The notes under the pieces: model-generated
Database searches by the model: none
What the model was told of the DNA's origin: nothing
The model's input: the letters and a program-made list of their open reading frames with translations, nothing else
Shown: piece after piece, positions 8,752 through 16,278 of the stretch
How positions within the stretch are numbered: position 1 is the stretch's first letter
How the letters are laid out: every line of letters starts with the position of its first letter
Program-made: the position numbers and the translations under genes
DNA from: Treponema sp.
GTDB lineage: Bacteria > Spirochaetota > Spirochaetia > Treponematales > Breznakiellaceae
DNA length: 40,782 nt
Assembly: GCA_009784935.1 (NCBI GenBank)
Contig: WQXI01000018.1
Span: forward strand, 1-40,782
Direction of reading: 5' to 3'

Positions 8752-9524
8752 CAAAAAGCGTTTTATGCGAACTTACAATGAATAAGTCAATTAACGATGA
8801 ATATTTTATTCTGCAGTTTATCTGGGAAAATCCGGCTGTGCGCGCGGGGCAGTTTTTTATGTTAAAGCCAATACGTACTTCTGTTTTTCTGCCAAGGCCG
8901 ATCAGTATCTTTGAGTACGATAATGATCAAAAGACAGTTAAGTTTTTGATTTCCAGGCGGGGAAAGGGAACAATAGAACTCTCTCAATTAACAGTCGGAG
9001 AAAAAGTTCAGTTAATAGGTCCAATCGGAAACAGCTGGGCGGATTTTTTACCCGAAAATACCGAAGGCAAAGCAGCCCTTGTCGGAGGAAGCGCAGGTGT
9101 TGCTCCTTTGGCAGCGCTTGTATTTGAAAAACCAGATTATAATTTTCATTTTTATGCTGGATTTAGGCAGGGCTTTAGAGAAAAAGACGAAGAAGACTTA
9201 ATTATCGGCTCAGGTATGAGAGCAAAAAAAGTTGTCATAACGGCAGAAGACGGCAGGAACGCGCTCATCGGCAGGATAACAGATTTTATTATAGAACCCG
9301 AAAGTTTTGATGTAGTTTTCGGCTGCGGTCCTATGCCTATGATGAACGCTCTCAAGAAAAAATGCGAATCAAAAAACATACCTTGTTTTCTTTCTTTAGA
9401 AAGCAGACTTGCATGCGGCGTCGGAGCATGTTTGGGCTGTACAATTAAAACCGAAAACGGAAACCGCAGATGCTGCAAAGACGGTCCTATTTTTCCTGCA
9501 AAAGAGGTAATATTTGATGAGTGA
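8748..9524 (+). CDS. pyrK: dihydroorotate dehydrogenase B, FAD/2Fe-2S electron-transfer subunit
   Basis: PyrK passes electrons from the PyrD flavin to NAD+. The 258-residue protein has an FAD-binding domain (LPRPISIFEYD), a NAD-binding Rossmann part (GGSAGVAPLAAL and FGCGPMPMM) and a C-terminal 2Fe-2S cluster site with Cys223, Cys228, Cys231 and Cys242/243 in the pattern LACGVGACLGC...CC. Coupling to pyrD, which it overlaps by 8 bp, identifies the pair as the heterotetrameric class 1B dehydrogenase. The organism thus links dihydroorotate oxidation to NAD+, suitable for anaerobic life. Confidence 0.95.
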   Translation: MTKSVLCELTMNKSINDEYFILQFIWENPAVRAGQFFMLKPIRTSVFLPRPISIFEYDNDQKTVKFLISRRGKGTIELSQLTVGEKVQLIGPIGNSWADFLPENTEGKAALVGGSAGVAPLAALVFEKPDYNFHFYAGFRQGFREKDEEDLIIGSGMRAKKVVITAEDGRNALIGRITDFIIEPESFDVVFGCGPMPMMNALKKKCESKNIPCFLSLESRLACGVGACLGCTIKTENGNRRCCKDGPIFPAKEVIFDE

Positions 9525-10449
9525 TTTAACTGTAGATATTGCAGGCGTCAAATTAAGAAACCCTGTTATAGCCGCTTCCGGAACATTCGGCAACGGCAGT
9601 GAATATTCTAGTATTTTTGATGTTTCTGTTCTTGGAGGAATCTGCACTAAAGGGCTTACGATGACTCCTCGCGCCGGAAACAGCGGTATCAGGCTGTGGG
9701 AAACTCCATCCGGTTTATTAAACTCTATAGGGCTAGAAAACAAAGGTATTCCGTACTTTTTAGAAAACGATCTTCCTGCAATGCGAAAACTCGGACCTGC
9801 AATTATCGCGAATCTTTCCGGCGCAGAATCTGATGAATATGTAGACGGTGCCGCTCTTTTGGACAGCTCTCCTGTTGATATCATAGAACTAAATATTTCG
9901 TGCCCCAATGTAAAAGTCGGCGGTATGGCTTTTGGAATGGATCCGGGAACAGCCGCAGCGCTTGTTTCTGTAGTACGCCGCGTTTGCCGTAATAAACCAA
10001 TGATGGTTAAACTTTCACCTAACGCGCCTAATATAGCGTCTGTAGCTTTAGCGTGCGTAAACGCGGGCGCTGACGCGATTTCGCTTATTAATACATTTAA
10101 GGCAATGGCAATAGATACTGTTAATAAAAAACCTGTTTTTGAAAACTTTACCGCAGGGCTGTCAGGTCCCGCAATAAAGCCAATCGCCCTTAGAATGGTT
10201 TGGGAACTTTTTTCTACGTTAAAAGATGACGGCAAATCTAATATTCCAATTATTGGACTCGGCGGAATTGCATGCGCAAATGACGCAATTGAGTTTTTAA
10301 TGGCTGGCGCATGCGCTGTTCAAGTCGGTTCTTCTACTTTTGTTAATCCATATACAATGTCAGAAATTATCGATGGTATAAATCAGTATATGCAGACAAA
10401 CAATATTTCCAGTGTCAGCGATATTTCTATAAGGAAAAACTATGGATAA
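9517..10449 (+). CDS. pyrD: dihydroorotate dehydrogenase B, catalytic subunit
   Basis: This FMN enzyme oxidises dihydroorotate to orotate. The class 1 N-terminal signature NPVIAASGTFG is present, and the catalytic cysteine sits in NISCPNVKVGG (Cys129 from the ATG at 9517), as in other class 1 enzymes. The C-terminal FMN phosphate site includes IIGLGGI and AVQVGSSTF. A TTG one codon upstream (9514) is possible, but I prefer the ATG at 9517, which places GAGG at 9504-9507 at about 9 bp and gives the usual MSDLTVDIAG start. The gene overlaps pyrK and pyrE by 8 bp each. Confidence 0.95.
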   Translation: MSDLTVDIAGVKLRNPVIAASGTFGNGSEYSSIFDVSVLGGICTKGLTMTPRAGNSGIRLWETPSGLLNSIGLENKGIPYFLENDLPAMRKLGPAIIANLSGAESDEYVDGAALLDSSPVDIIELNISCPNVKVGGMAFGMDPGTAAALVSVVRRVCRNKPMMVKLSPNAPNIASVALACVNAGADAISLINTFKAMAIDTVNKKPVFENFTAGLSGPAIKPIALRMVWELFSTLKDDGKSNIPIIGLGGIACANDAIEFLMAGACAVQVGSSTFVNPYTMSEIIDGINQYMQTNNISSVSDISIRKNYG

Positions 10450-11029
10450 TATAATTAATTTATTAAAAGAATCAGATGCAATGCTGGAAGGACACTTTTT
10501 ATTAAGTTCCGGCAGACACTCTGATAAATATTTTCAGTGCGCAAAACTTTTTATGTATCCAAAAAAAGCGCAGGCTGCTCTGGAACAGACAGCTTTAAAA
10601 ATAAAAGAAGATATTAAATCCGGTAAAGTTAAAATTGATATTGTCGCAGGGCCTGCAATGGGCGGAATAATCGCAGCTTATGAACTTGCCAGACAGCTTG
10701 ATTTACCCTGCATTTTTACAGAAAGAGACGAAAACGGAACAATGACATTAAGGCGCGGATTTCAGATAGAAAAAGGACAAAAAGTTTTAATCGCAGAAGA
10801 TGTTATAACAACAGGAAAATCCTATAATGAATGCGCAAGAGCCCTAGAAGCAGCCGGAGCTGAAATAACAGCGCTTTCCTGTGTTGTTGACAGACGGGCG
10901 GAAGAACTTGATATTCCATGGCATTTTTACCCTGCTGTTAAAGTAAATGTAAGCAATTGGGATGCGTCTGACTGCGCGCTATGCAAAGAAGGAATACCGG
11001 TTGTAAAACCCGGCTCAAGAAAAATATAA
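10442..11029 (+). CDS. pyrE: orotate phosphoribosyltransferase
   Basis: This enzyme joins orotate to PRPP to form OMP. The 195-residue protein has the PRPP-binding signature VLIAEDVITTGKS, the upstream GPAMGGIIAAYELAR loop, and an N-terminal HFLLSSGRHSDKYFQ orotate-binding segment. It is the last gene of the operon. pyrC and carAB are not in the window, so dihydroorotase and carbamoyl-phosphate synthase must be encoded elsewhere. No clear intrinsic terminator follows. Only a short GCCTC/GAGGC hairpin belonging to the adjacent repeat is present. Confidence 0.95.
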   Translation: MDNIINLLKESDAMLEGHFLLSSGRHSDKYFQCAKLFMYPKKAQAALEQTALKIKEDIKSGKVKIDIVAGPAMGGIIAAYELARQLDLPCIFTERDENGTMTLRRGFQIEKGQKVLIAEDVITTGKSYNECARALEAAGAEITALSCVVDRRAEELDIPWHFYPAVKVNVSNWDASDCALCKEGIPVVKPGSRKI

Positions 11030-11048
11030 AATAAATTTTCCAGAAGAG

Positions 11049-11086
11049 CCTCTCGCTGAGGCACAGAGGCACAGAGGCGCAGAGGG
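11049..11086. repeat. CACAGAG-type repeat upstream of the pseudouridine synthase
   Basis: Three tandem units of the form CACAGAGG, CACAGAGG and CGCAGAGGG follow a GCCTC-TCGCT-GAGGC mini-hairpin at 11049-11063. The final AGAGGG at 11081-11086 lies 7 bp before the GTG start of the next gene and would act as its ribosome-binding site. A degenerate copy in the opposite orientation lies beyond the end of that gene at 11822-11836. Confidence 0.6.
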
Positions 11087-11093
11087 TTATTAG

Positions 11094-11807
11094 GTGAAGT
11101 CAAGTCAGCCATACAATATTATTTTTCAGAATGAACAGATTGTTGCAGTAAACAAAACATCAGGGATATCTGTGGGCGGTGACAGATGGGATGAATCAAA
11201 AGAAAGACTGGATAAAATTCTTGAATGCGATCTTGGTATACCTAAAGTATTTACTGTTCACAGGATAGATAAAGAAACATCAGGACTTGTTGTATTTGCA
11301 AAAAATAAAGATATTCATAGAAATTTATCTATAGCGTTTGAACAGCGTAATGTTTATAAATGTTATACTGCAATTGTTCATGGCCGCCCTTCGTGGAAAG
11401 AAACAACATGCGAACTTCCTCTTATTCCAAACGGAAATAAAAAACACATGACCATAATAGATAAATTTAGAGGTAAAGAATCTGTTACTTCTTTTAAAGT
11501 GATATTAAGCGCAGGTAATTTCAGCGTACTGGAAGTAAAACCGGTAACAGGAAGAATACATCAAATACGAGTTCATGCTACTGCCTTGGGACATCCTGTT
11601 GTATGCGATGATTTATATGGAAAATATTCTCCTATAAAACTTTCTTCATTTAAACGAGCATGGCGGGGAGATCCGCATGAAGAAAGACCATTGCTCGCAA
11701 GACTTGGTTTACATGCGCAGGAGTTAACATTACCGGAAAATCAAAATTTGACAGCTCCATTACCAAAAGATATGTCCAGTTTAATTAAACAATTAGAAAA
11801 AATTTAA
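11094..11807 (+). CDS. RluA-family pseudouridine synthase
   Basis: The 237-residue protein isomerises uridine to pseudouridine in rRNA or tRNA. The family catalytic motif is HRIDKETSG with the nucleophilic Asp59, followed by GLVVFAKN. The later RIHQIRVHA and GHPVVCDDLYG blocks are also diagnostic. No S4 domain is present at the N-terminus, so it resembles the shorter RluA/TruC group rather than RluC/RluD. The target uridine cannot be assigned. It starts at a GTG 64 bp after pyrE, with the Shine-Dalgarno sequence supplied by the last unit of a CACAGAG-type repeat. With repeat DNA on both sides, this gene may be an inserted or independently exchanged block. Confidence 0.88.
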   Translation: MKSSQPYNIIFQNEQIVAVNKTSGISVGGDRWDESKERLDKILECDLGIPKVFTVHRIDKETSGLVVFAKNKDIHRNLSIAFEQRNVYKCYTAIVHGRPSWKETTCELPLIPNGNKKHMTIIDKFRGKESVTSFKVILSAGNFSVLEVKPVTGRIHQIRVHATALGHPVVCDDLYGKYSPIKLSSFKRAWRGDPHEERPLLARLGLHAQELTLPENQNLTAPLPKDMSSLIKQLEKI

Positions 11808-11817
11808 CTTCTTTTGA

Positions 11818-11844
11818 TTTTCTCAGTGCCTTTGTGTGAGAAAA
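11818..11844. repeat. hairpin containing an inverted CACAGAG-type word, between convergent genes
   Basis: TTTTCTCA at 11818-11825 pairs with TGAGAAAA at 11837-11844 around an 11-base loop. The loop region CAGTGCCTTTGTG resembles the complement of the CACAGAGGCACAG word found at 11061-11075. It lies between the convergent pseudouridine synthase and csrA genes and may slow transcription from both sides, but neither strand has the U-run of a standard intrinsic terminator. Confidence 0.45.
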
Positions 11845-11853
11845 AACCAAATA

Positions 11854-12075
11854 TTAGTTTTTCTTAAAATCAACAACAGGAATTTTAACCGCGGATTTGA
11901 TAGCTGCTTTATTTTCTGATTTAATCGCGTCATAGACTTCCTGACGGTAAACTTTTACTTTTTTAGGAGCGTCAATGCCTAAACGAACCTGATCCCCGCG
12001 GATTTCTATAATAGAAATTGTAATATCATCGCCGATAACAACTTTTTCATCAATTTTTCTGGATAATATAAGCAT
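11854..12075 (-). CDS. csrA: carbon storage regulator, translational repressor
   Basis: The 73-residue protein is a complete CsrA, beginning [18 protein letters not shown] and continuing [19 protein letters not shown]. It forms a domain-swapped dimer that binds GGA motifs near ribosome-binding sites. The VHRQEVY-type segment needed for RNA contact is present as VYRQEVY. A short tail extends the core of about 60 residues. It follows fliW by 4 bp and has its own AAGGA ribosome-binding site. In flagellated bacteria with fliW, CsrA represses flagellin translation until FliW sequesters it. Treponemes are expected to use this circuit for their FlaB filaments. Confidence 0.96.
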   Translation of the reverse strand: MLILSRKIDEKVVIGDDITISIIEIRGDQVRLGIDAPKKVKVYRQEVYDAIKSENKAAIKSAVKIPVVDFKKN

Positions 12076-12079
12076 TATG

Positions 12080-12517
12080 TTATCCTTTTCCGTTTAACTC
12101 GGCCATAATATCATGCCTTGTCTTCCATTTTGGATCAGAAAGAATCGCCTGCATTGCTGTCATGGTTTCTTTATTAATTATAACAGGTCCCTGAAGATTA
12201 GCTGTCATTGATTCTCCGTCAGCAGGGATCGTAACAATCGAAAAAATTATTACATCATCCGGCTTCTTTATTCCGATTTCTGACAGTTCTTCGTTAGTTA
12301 TATTTGCTTCATAATCTTTACGGAACAAGAACGGATTAATTAATATAAAAGCAATTTCTTTTTCTTTTGTGGATTGAAGCCAATAAAAAGGTTCATGTTC
12401 CGCGTCAAAAAGCACGTATTCTGTGTATTCTTCGAACCCAAAGAGCCCCTGCGGAATAATTACTTTTTGTTTGTCGTCAACTTCAATTAAGCCAAATGCC
12501 CTAGTATCAACTTTCAT
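12080..12517 (-). CDS. fliW: flagellar assembly factor, CsrA antagonist
   Basis: The 145-residue protein matches FliW: an early [22 protein letters not shown] stretch (residues 10-31), the PFYWLQS segment and the [11 protein letters not shown] motif. FliW binds flagellin and, when free, binds CsrA and relieves repression of flagellin mRNA. Its position between flgL and csrA is the conserved spirochaete arrangement. AAGGAG precedes the ATG. It has no signal sequence and acts in the cytoplasm. Confidence 0.94.
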   Translation of the reverse strand: MKVDTRAFGLIEVDDKQKVIIPQGLFGFEEYTEYVLFDAEHEPFYWLQSTKEKEIAFILINPFLFRKDYEANITNEELSEIGIKKPDDVIIFSIVTIPADGESMTANLQGPVIINKETMTAMQAILSDPKWKTRHDIMAELNGKG

Positions 12518-12535
12518 TCTTACTCCTTGATGTCA

Positions 12536-13786
12536 TTACCTTAAGAAATTTAAAAGCGAAGGCGGCAGCAGTTTTGCGGCAGTCGCCAATATAGACTGAT
12601 GAGCGAATTCCGCCTGTTTAAGTTCTGTAGCCGCAGTTGCAACATCCAAACCAATTTCTCTGTTAAGCATTCTGGTTACATTCGGAATCTGCGAATTAAT
12701 GCGAGTCCATGCAATCTCCGCTCTTGAGGCGCGTCCGCTGATATCCGCAAGCCTATACGTTACATTATTGATCGCTAAATCAATTCCTGCAATACCTTGA
12801 CTGCCGATAAAATCATGATCTCCCCTTAATAATCCGTCTCTTAAACGAATAGCCATATCAAAAATTGTACCGCCGGAAACTCTTGCAGTTGTCGCCCAAT
12901 TGGGAGCGTTATTAACCATGTTGCCATGAATTATTCCAAGATCTCTTAATATTGAAGCGCCTCCGACTTTGTCTTCTGCGCGTATAAGATGAGCTGTAGT
13001 TCCTTCTAGGACTAAACCTCTTGTATCAATATCGATATATGCTCTGACAGGCGCTCCAGAATCATTTATTTTTGCTACAATAGCGGGAAGCGTATCGCCT
13101 ACAGCGACATTAATTTCTACTCCGTCAATAAAGAAAGCGCCCGGTTCCTGAACCCTGTAATCTGTTGCGTCAACAGAAGAAAAAATTTGCATTTTTTCTG
13201 CCCAGAATGCTTCGCCTCCGCCAAGGTCCATATCCAAAAACATGTTATCGCCGATTTCTATTCTTCGTGTCGCGCCTGATCCTCTGTACTCAACGCGGGT
13301 AATCATTGTTTCATCACCGCCGTCAACACGTCCTTCTACAACTCTAAAAGGTTCTGTATGAACTTTATCCCCTGCAAAGATCTGTTTTGTCTCAGGGCTA
13401 AAAGCATTAGAAATAGAAACAAGTTCGCTAATAAGCTGGTTTACTTCCAATGCCATAATTTTTAAATCATCAGGCGAGTTGGTTCCGTTGGCTCCGTTTA
13501 ATGCAAGATCTCTTAATCTCTGCAGAATATCATTGGTAGAATACAGATGATCATGCACATTATTATAATGATGAATAGCTTTTTGCGTATTTGCTTCGAA
13601 CCTGTTAAGGCGCGCAAGATATGAGTCATACCTTACAGCGTGAGCTGCAGCAAAAGGATCATCGCGTAAACTTGTCATCCTGGAATTTGTTCCAAGCTGA
13701 TTCATTACATTTGCACGTTTTATTTCCTGCTGACGAAGATTATATTGCATATCATTTACAGGCATGTTGGATGAAACTCTGTTCAT
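12536..13786 (-). CDS. flgL: flagellar hook-associated protein 3
   Basis: FlgL forms the second layer of the hook-filament junction. The 416-residue protein has a flagellin-type N-terminal D0/D1 domain (MNRVSSNMPVNDMQYNLRQQ, then RDDPFAAAHAVRYDSYL) and the matching C-terminal helix ATELKQAEFAHQSILATAAK. These termini assemble as coiled coils in the axial structure. No cleavable signal is present, as expected for flagellar export. Length is near that of other spirochaete FlgL proteins. AAGGAG precedes the start. It lies 22 bp downstream of flgK. Confidence 0.93.
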   Translation of the reverse strand: MNRVSSNMPVNDMQYNLRQQEIKRANVMNQLGTNSRMTSLRDDPFAAAHAVRYDSYLARLNRFEANTQKAIHHYNNVHDHLYSTNDILQRLRDLALNGANGTNSPDDLKIMALEVNQLISELVSISNAFSPETKQIFAGDKVHTEPFRVVEGRVDGGDETMITRVEYRGSGATRRIEIGDNMFLDMDLGGGEAFWAEKMQIFSSVDATDYRVQEPGAFFIDGVEINVAVGDTLPAIVAKINDSGAPVRAYIDIDTRGLVLEGTTAHLIRAEDKVGGASILRDLGIIHGNMVNNAPNWATTARVSGGTIFDMAIRLRDGLLRGDHDFIGSQGIAGIDLAINNVTYRLADISGRASRAEIAWTRINSQIPNVTRMLNREIGLDVATAATELKQAEFAHQSILATAAKLLPPSLLNFLR

Positions 13787-13808
13787 ATCTTACTCCTTAA
13801 AAAATAAC

Positions 13809-15704
13809 TTAAACTCCCATGCGGTTTATTAATGTATCCAGCATGGAATTAACTGTAGTAATGTAACGGGCTGCCGCTTCATATCCTTTCTGAAACCTGA
13901 TCATGTTTGATAATTCTTCGTCTAGGCTGACGCCGGAAATTGATTCTCTTTTTTGCCTTAAATAGTTCATAGAGTTGTTTTCTGTTTTTAAAGCAATTTC
14001 TGCCTGCTGTCCCATAAGCGCGATATTACCGACTGTATTTGCAAAGTAATCATCAAATGTGGCGAATCTGCCTACCATTACAGAATTGTTTCTGATTAAA
14101 GCAATCGCTGCGGCTGCGTCTCCGTTGCCAGGATTTGCTGCTCTTCCGTTTTCGCCGAATCCTGCCGCTACAGAGGAAGGATCTTTTACTAAATCGGGAT
14201 TAATTCTAATCCAGCCGGAAGGATTCGCTACAGGAGCTACTGCGTAATCTGTTGCGCCGCCTCTTAAACTTTCGACTGCATCCGCTCTGTCCCAGCTAAA
14301 AGCGCCTTCCGGACCCGACTGTAATAAAAGACCTGCATAACCGGCAAGGAAATGCCCTGAGTCTTCTACATGGCGGATAACAAAATCAGGATTTACCCTT
14401 ATACCGTCAACAAGTTCTGTCGGAGTTCCTTTTAACTGCAGCTGACCGTCTCTGTTAAGGCGAGCGACAACTTCCGCTCCGGAATTATTTATTCTAGAAA
14501 TTATATCATTAACAGTATCTGTAGAATAATACGGAACTTCTACGATTCTGTCAGAAGCGGATAATCTTATTACTCCTTCCAAGCCTGGCTGCGCGCGGGA
14601 TTCCAGAGAGTTTTGTCCGTTGATTCTATAAACATATGTTGAATCAAAAAAACCGTTTCCGCTTCTGTCATAGTTGCCGTTTACGTTTGTAACAAAAGGA
14701 TATTCCGAAAAGAAATTTAATCCTGTTCTTCCGTTTGCACCGTAAGCGTCACGGTGAATTTCATTGACAAGATCAACAAAATTCATAGTCATGTTGTCAA
14801 GGTTCTGAATCTCTTTTTCTATCGTTATGTCGCGTAATTCAAAAAGAGCTCCAAGTTCGCCTTTGTTAAAATTCATCAGCTGACCTGTATCTCTCCAGTA
14901 AACAAACGCAAAGTTTTCCGCATCTGTGTCTTTTCTTAAATCAAATTGACGCGGAATCTGTCCCTGTACAAGAATATGCCCGGAAGTATGAATCATAAAT
15001 TCATCCGGATCCTGCTGTGTAACAGTTACATCAATAATTTTTGAAAGTTTATCGACGAGAAGATCTCTTCTGTCCATAAGATCGTTTGGATTATCACCCT
15101 GTCCTTTAATACGCTGAATGTCACCGTTAAGAGACGCAATTTGACGGGTTAGTTCATTAATATTAGAAACTGTCATTTCTATATCTTCGTTTACAATCAA
15201 TTGCAAAGTAGAAAGACTGCGAAAGTGTTCGTTTATGCCGTCAATAAAAGTCTGACCAGTTTGAAGAACGCCAAGCCTGAATTCATTGTCTGCCGCATTC
15301 TGAGAAAGTTCCTGCCAAGCATCCCAAAAGCTGTCCATTTTATTTCTTGTAGAAACTAAACCCAAATTAGGTTCAAGGTAAAGCGCTTCTATATCTTTTA
15401 GATATTTTTCTCTTATTTCCCAATAGCCTTCTTCGTTGGCTTTCATTATTATTCTTCTGTCCAATAATTGATCGCGTATGCGTTCTATGCGTTCGACAAT
15501 AACGCCCTGACCTATCTGTCCAGGAGTTTCAGCGCGGTTTAGCGCAGGCAGATAAATCGGTTCAAAAGCGGTAAACTCTGCTCTTTGCCTTGAATAACCA
15601 GGAGTGTTCATATTATTGATGTTATGACCAATCGTATTAAGCGCAGTTGAATGCGCCATTACGCCTCTTTTTCCGATTTCTAATCCCATAAATGTTGATG
15701 TCAT
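13809..15704 (-). CDS. flgK: flagellar hook-associated protein 1
   Basis: FlgK forms the first junction layer between hook and filament. The 631-residue protein starts with the rod/hook-family motif (GLEIGKRGVMAHSTALNTIG, then HNINNMNTPGYSRQ), which includes the conserved NMNTPGYSRQ, and ends with the FlgK C-terminal block LDEELSNMIRFQKGYEAAAR. The central region is the variable surface-exposed part. The start is supported by AGGAG upstream and lies 1 bp after the FlgN-like gene, indicating coupling to the putative export chaperone. Confidence 0.95.
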   Translation of the reverse strand: MTSTFMGLEIGKRGVMAHSTALNTIGHNINNMNTPGYSRQRAEFTAFEPIYLPALNRAETPGQIGQGVIVERIERIRDQLLDRRIIMKANEEGYWEIREKYLKDIEALYLEPNLGLVSTRNKMDSFWDAWQELSQNAADNEFRLGVLQTGQTFIDGINEHFRSLSTLQLIVNEDIEMTVSNINELTRQIASLNGDIQRIKGQGDNPNDLMDRRDLLVDKLSKIIDVTVTQQDPDEFMIHTSGHILVQGQIPRQFDLRKDTDAENFAFVYWRDTGQLMNFNKGELGALFELRDITIEKEIQNLDNMTMNFVDLVNEIHRDAYGANGRTGLNFFSEYPFVTNVNGNYDRSGNGFFDSTYVYRINGQNSLESRAQPGLEGVIRLSASDRIVEVPYYSTDTVNDIISRINNSGAEVVARLNRDGQLQLKGTPTELVDGIRVNPDFVIRHVEDSGHFLAGYAGLLLQSGPEGAFSWDRADAVESLRGGATDYAVAPVANPSGWIRINPDLVKDPSSVAAGFGENGRAANPGNGDAAAAIALIRNNSVMVGRFATFDDYFANTVGNIALMGQQAEIALKTENNSMNYLRQKRESISGVSLDEELSNMIRFQKGYEAAARYITTVNSMLDTLINRMGV

Positions 15705-15705
15705 A

Positions 15706-16215
15706 TTAAAAACTCCTGTTAAGAACCATGCTGCTCATGTCATGCGAAAAATGCGTTCCGTCTTTTGTATACATTTTTCCGCCCCGCTCAATAAAAGCAA
15801 GATCAAAAAAATCCCTTAGTGTAGATTTAATTCCGTTAAGATATGTTAATAGAGCGTTATTCGCCATTTTTAACTTTATCGCTTCCAGTTTTAAACTGCG
15901 GTAAATCGAGGTTAGATCATTTCTCTGTGTTTCCGGAAGAAGCGAAACCAGCGCGTAAAAGCGTCCTTTAGAATCCAAATTATCAGAAAAACCCTGCTGA
16001 TGAACAAGCGTTTTAAAAACAGTAAAGAGCTGTTCGCGTTCTACCTCTAGAGTCTCCAGTTTATTTTCGATTGCATTCATTGCGCTCAAGTTATCTTCGA
16101 ATAGGGCCCATTCCCTGTCTGTAACAGCAAGACGAATCTTTTCCTGTACAAAAACAGCGTTTTGGATGAGTTCAAATTCCTTAAGCAAAATATCCCTGCA
16201 TTTCTCATAAATCAT
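15706..16215 (-). CDS. FlgN-like flagellar export chaperone
   Basis: The 169-residue acidic, mostly helical protein has no signal peptide, with heptad-rich stretches at about 45-70 (FEDNLSAMNAIENKLETLEVE) and 118-145. It sits directly before flgK, where FlgN is found in many bacteria. FlgN keeps FlgK and FlgL soluble and delivers them to the export gate. Sequence conservation in this family is low, so the call depends mainly on position, size and helix content. Initiation at the ATG at 16215 is supported by GAGAGGTG. It is probably the first gene of the flgN-flgK-flgL-fliW-csrA operon. Confidence 0.7.
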   Translation of the reverse strand: MIYEKCRDILLKEFELIQNAVFVQEKIRLAVTDREWALFEDNLSAMNAIENKLETLEVEREQLFTVFKTLVHQQGFSDNLDSKGRFYALVSLLPETQRNDLTSIYRSLKLEAIKLKMANNALLTYLNGIKSTLRDFFDLAFIERGGKMYTKDGTHFSHDMSSMVLNRSF

Positions 16216-16233
16216 GATTTCACCTCTCTTTAA

Positions 16234-16260
16234 ATGTCGGCGAAAAAAGATGAGTGTATA
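16234..16260 (-). promoter_or_regulatory. sigma-28 (FliA)-like promoter of the flagellar operon
   Basis: Reading the minus strand, TATA (16260-16257) is followed after exactly 15 bp by GCCGACAT (16241-16234). The enterobacterial FliA consensus is TAAA-N15-GCCGATAA, so 3 of 4 and 6 of 8 bases match at the right spacing. Transcription would begin around 16226, just before the FlgN-like start codon at 16215. Late flagellar genes such as flgK and flgL are typical sigma-28 targets. Confidence 0.5.
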
Positions 16261-16278
16261 AGTGTTTTAGGGCTATTT

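Noticed and set aside
9396-10235. 279-codon open frame on the minus strand
   Set aside because: It lies entirely over pyrK and pyrD, both certain by motif, and its sequence is low-complexity with no domain; it is an antisense shadow.
11818-11844. Standard bidirectional terminator between the pseudouridine synthase gene and csrA
   Set aside because: The hairpin is real but no U-run follows on either strand, so I list it only as a hairpin/repeat.
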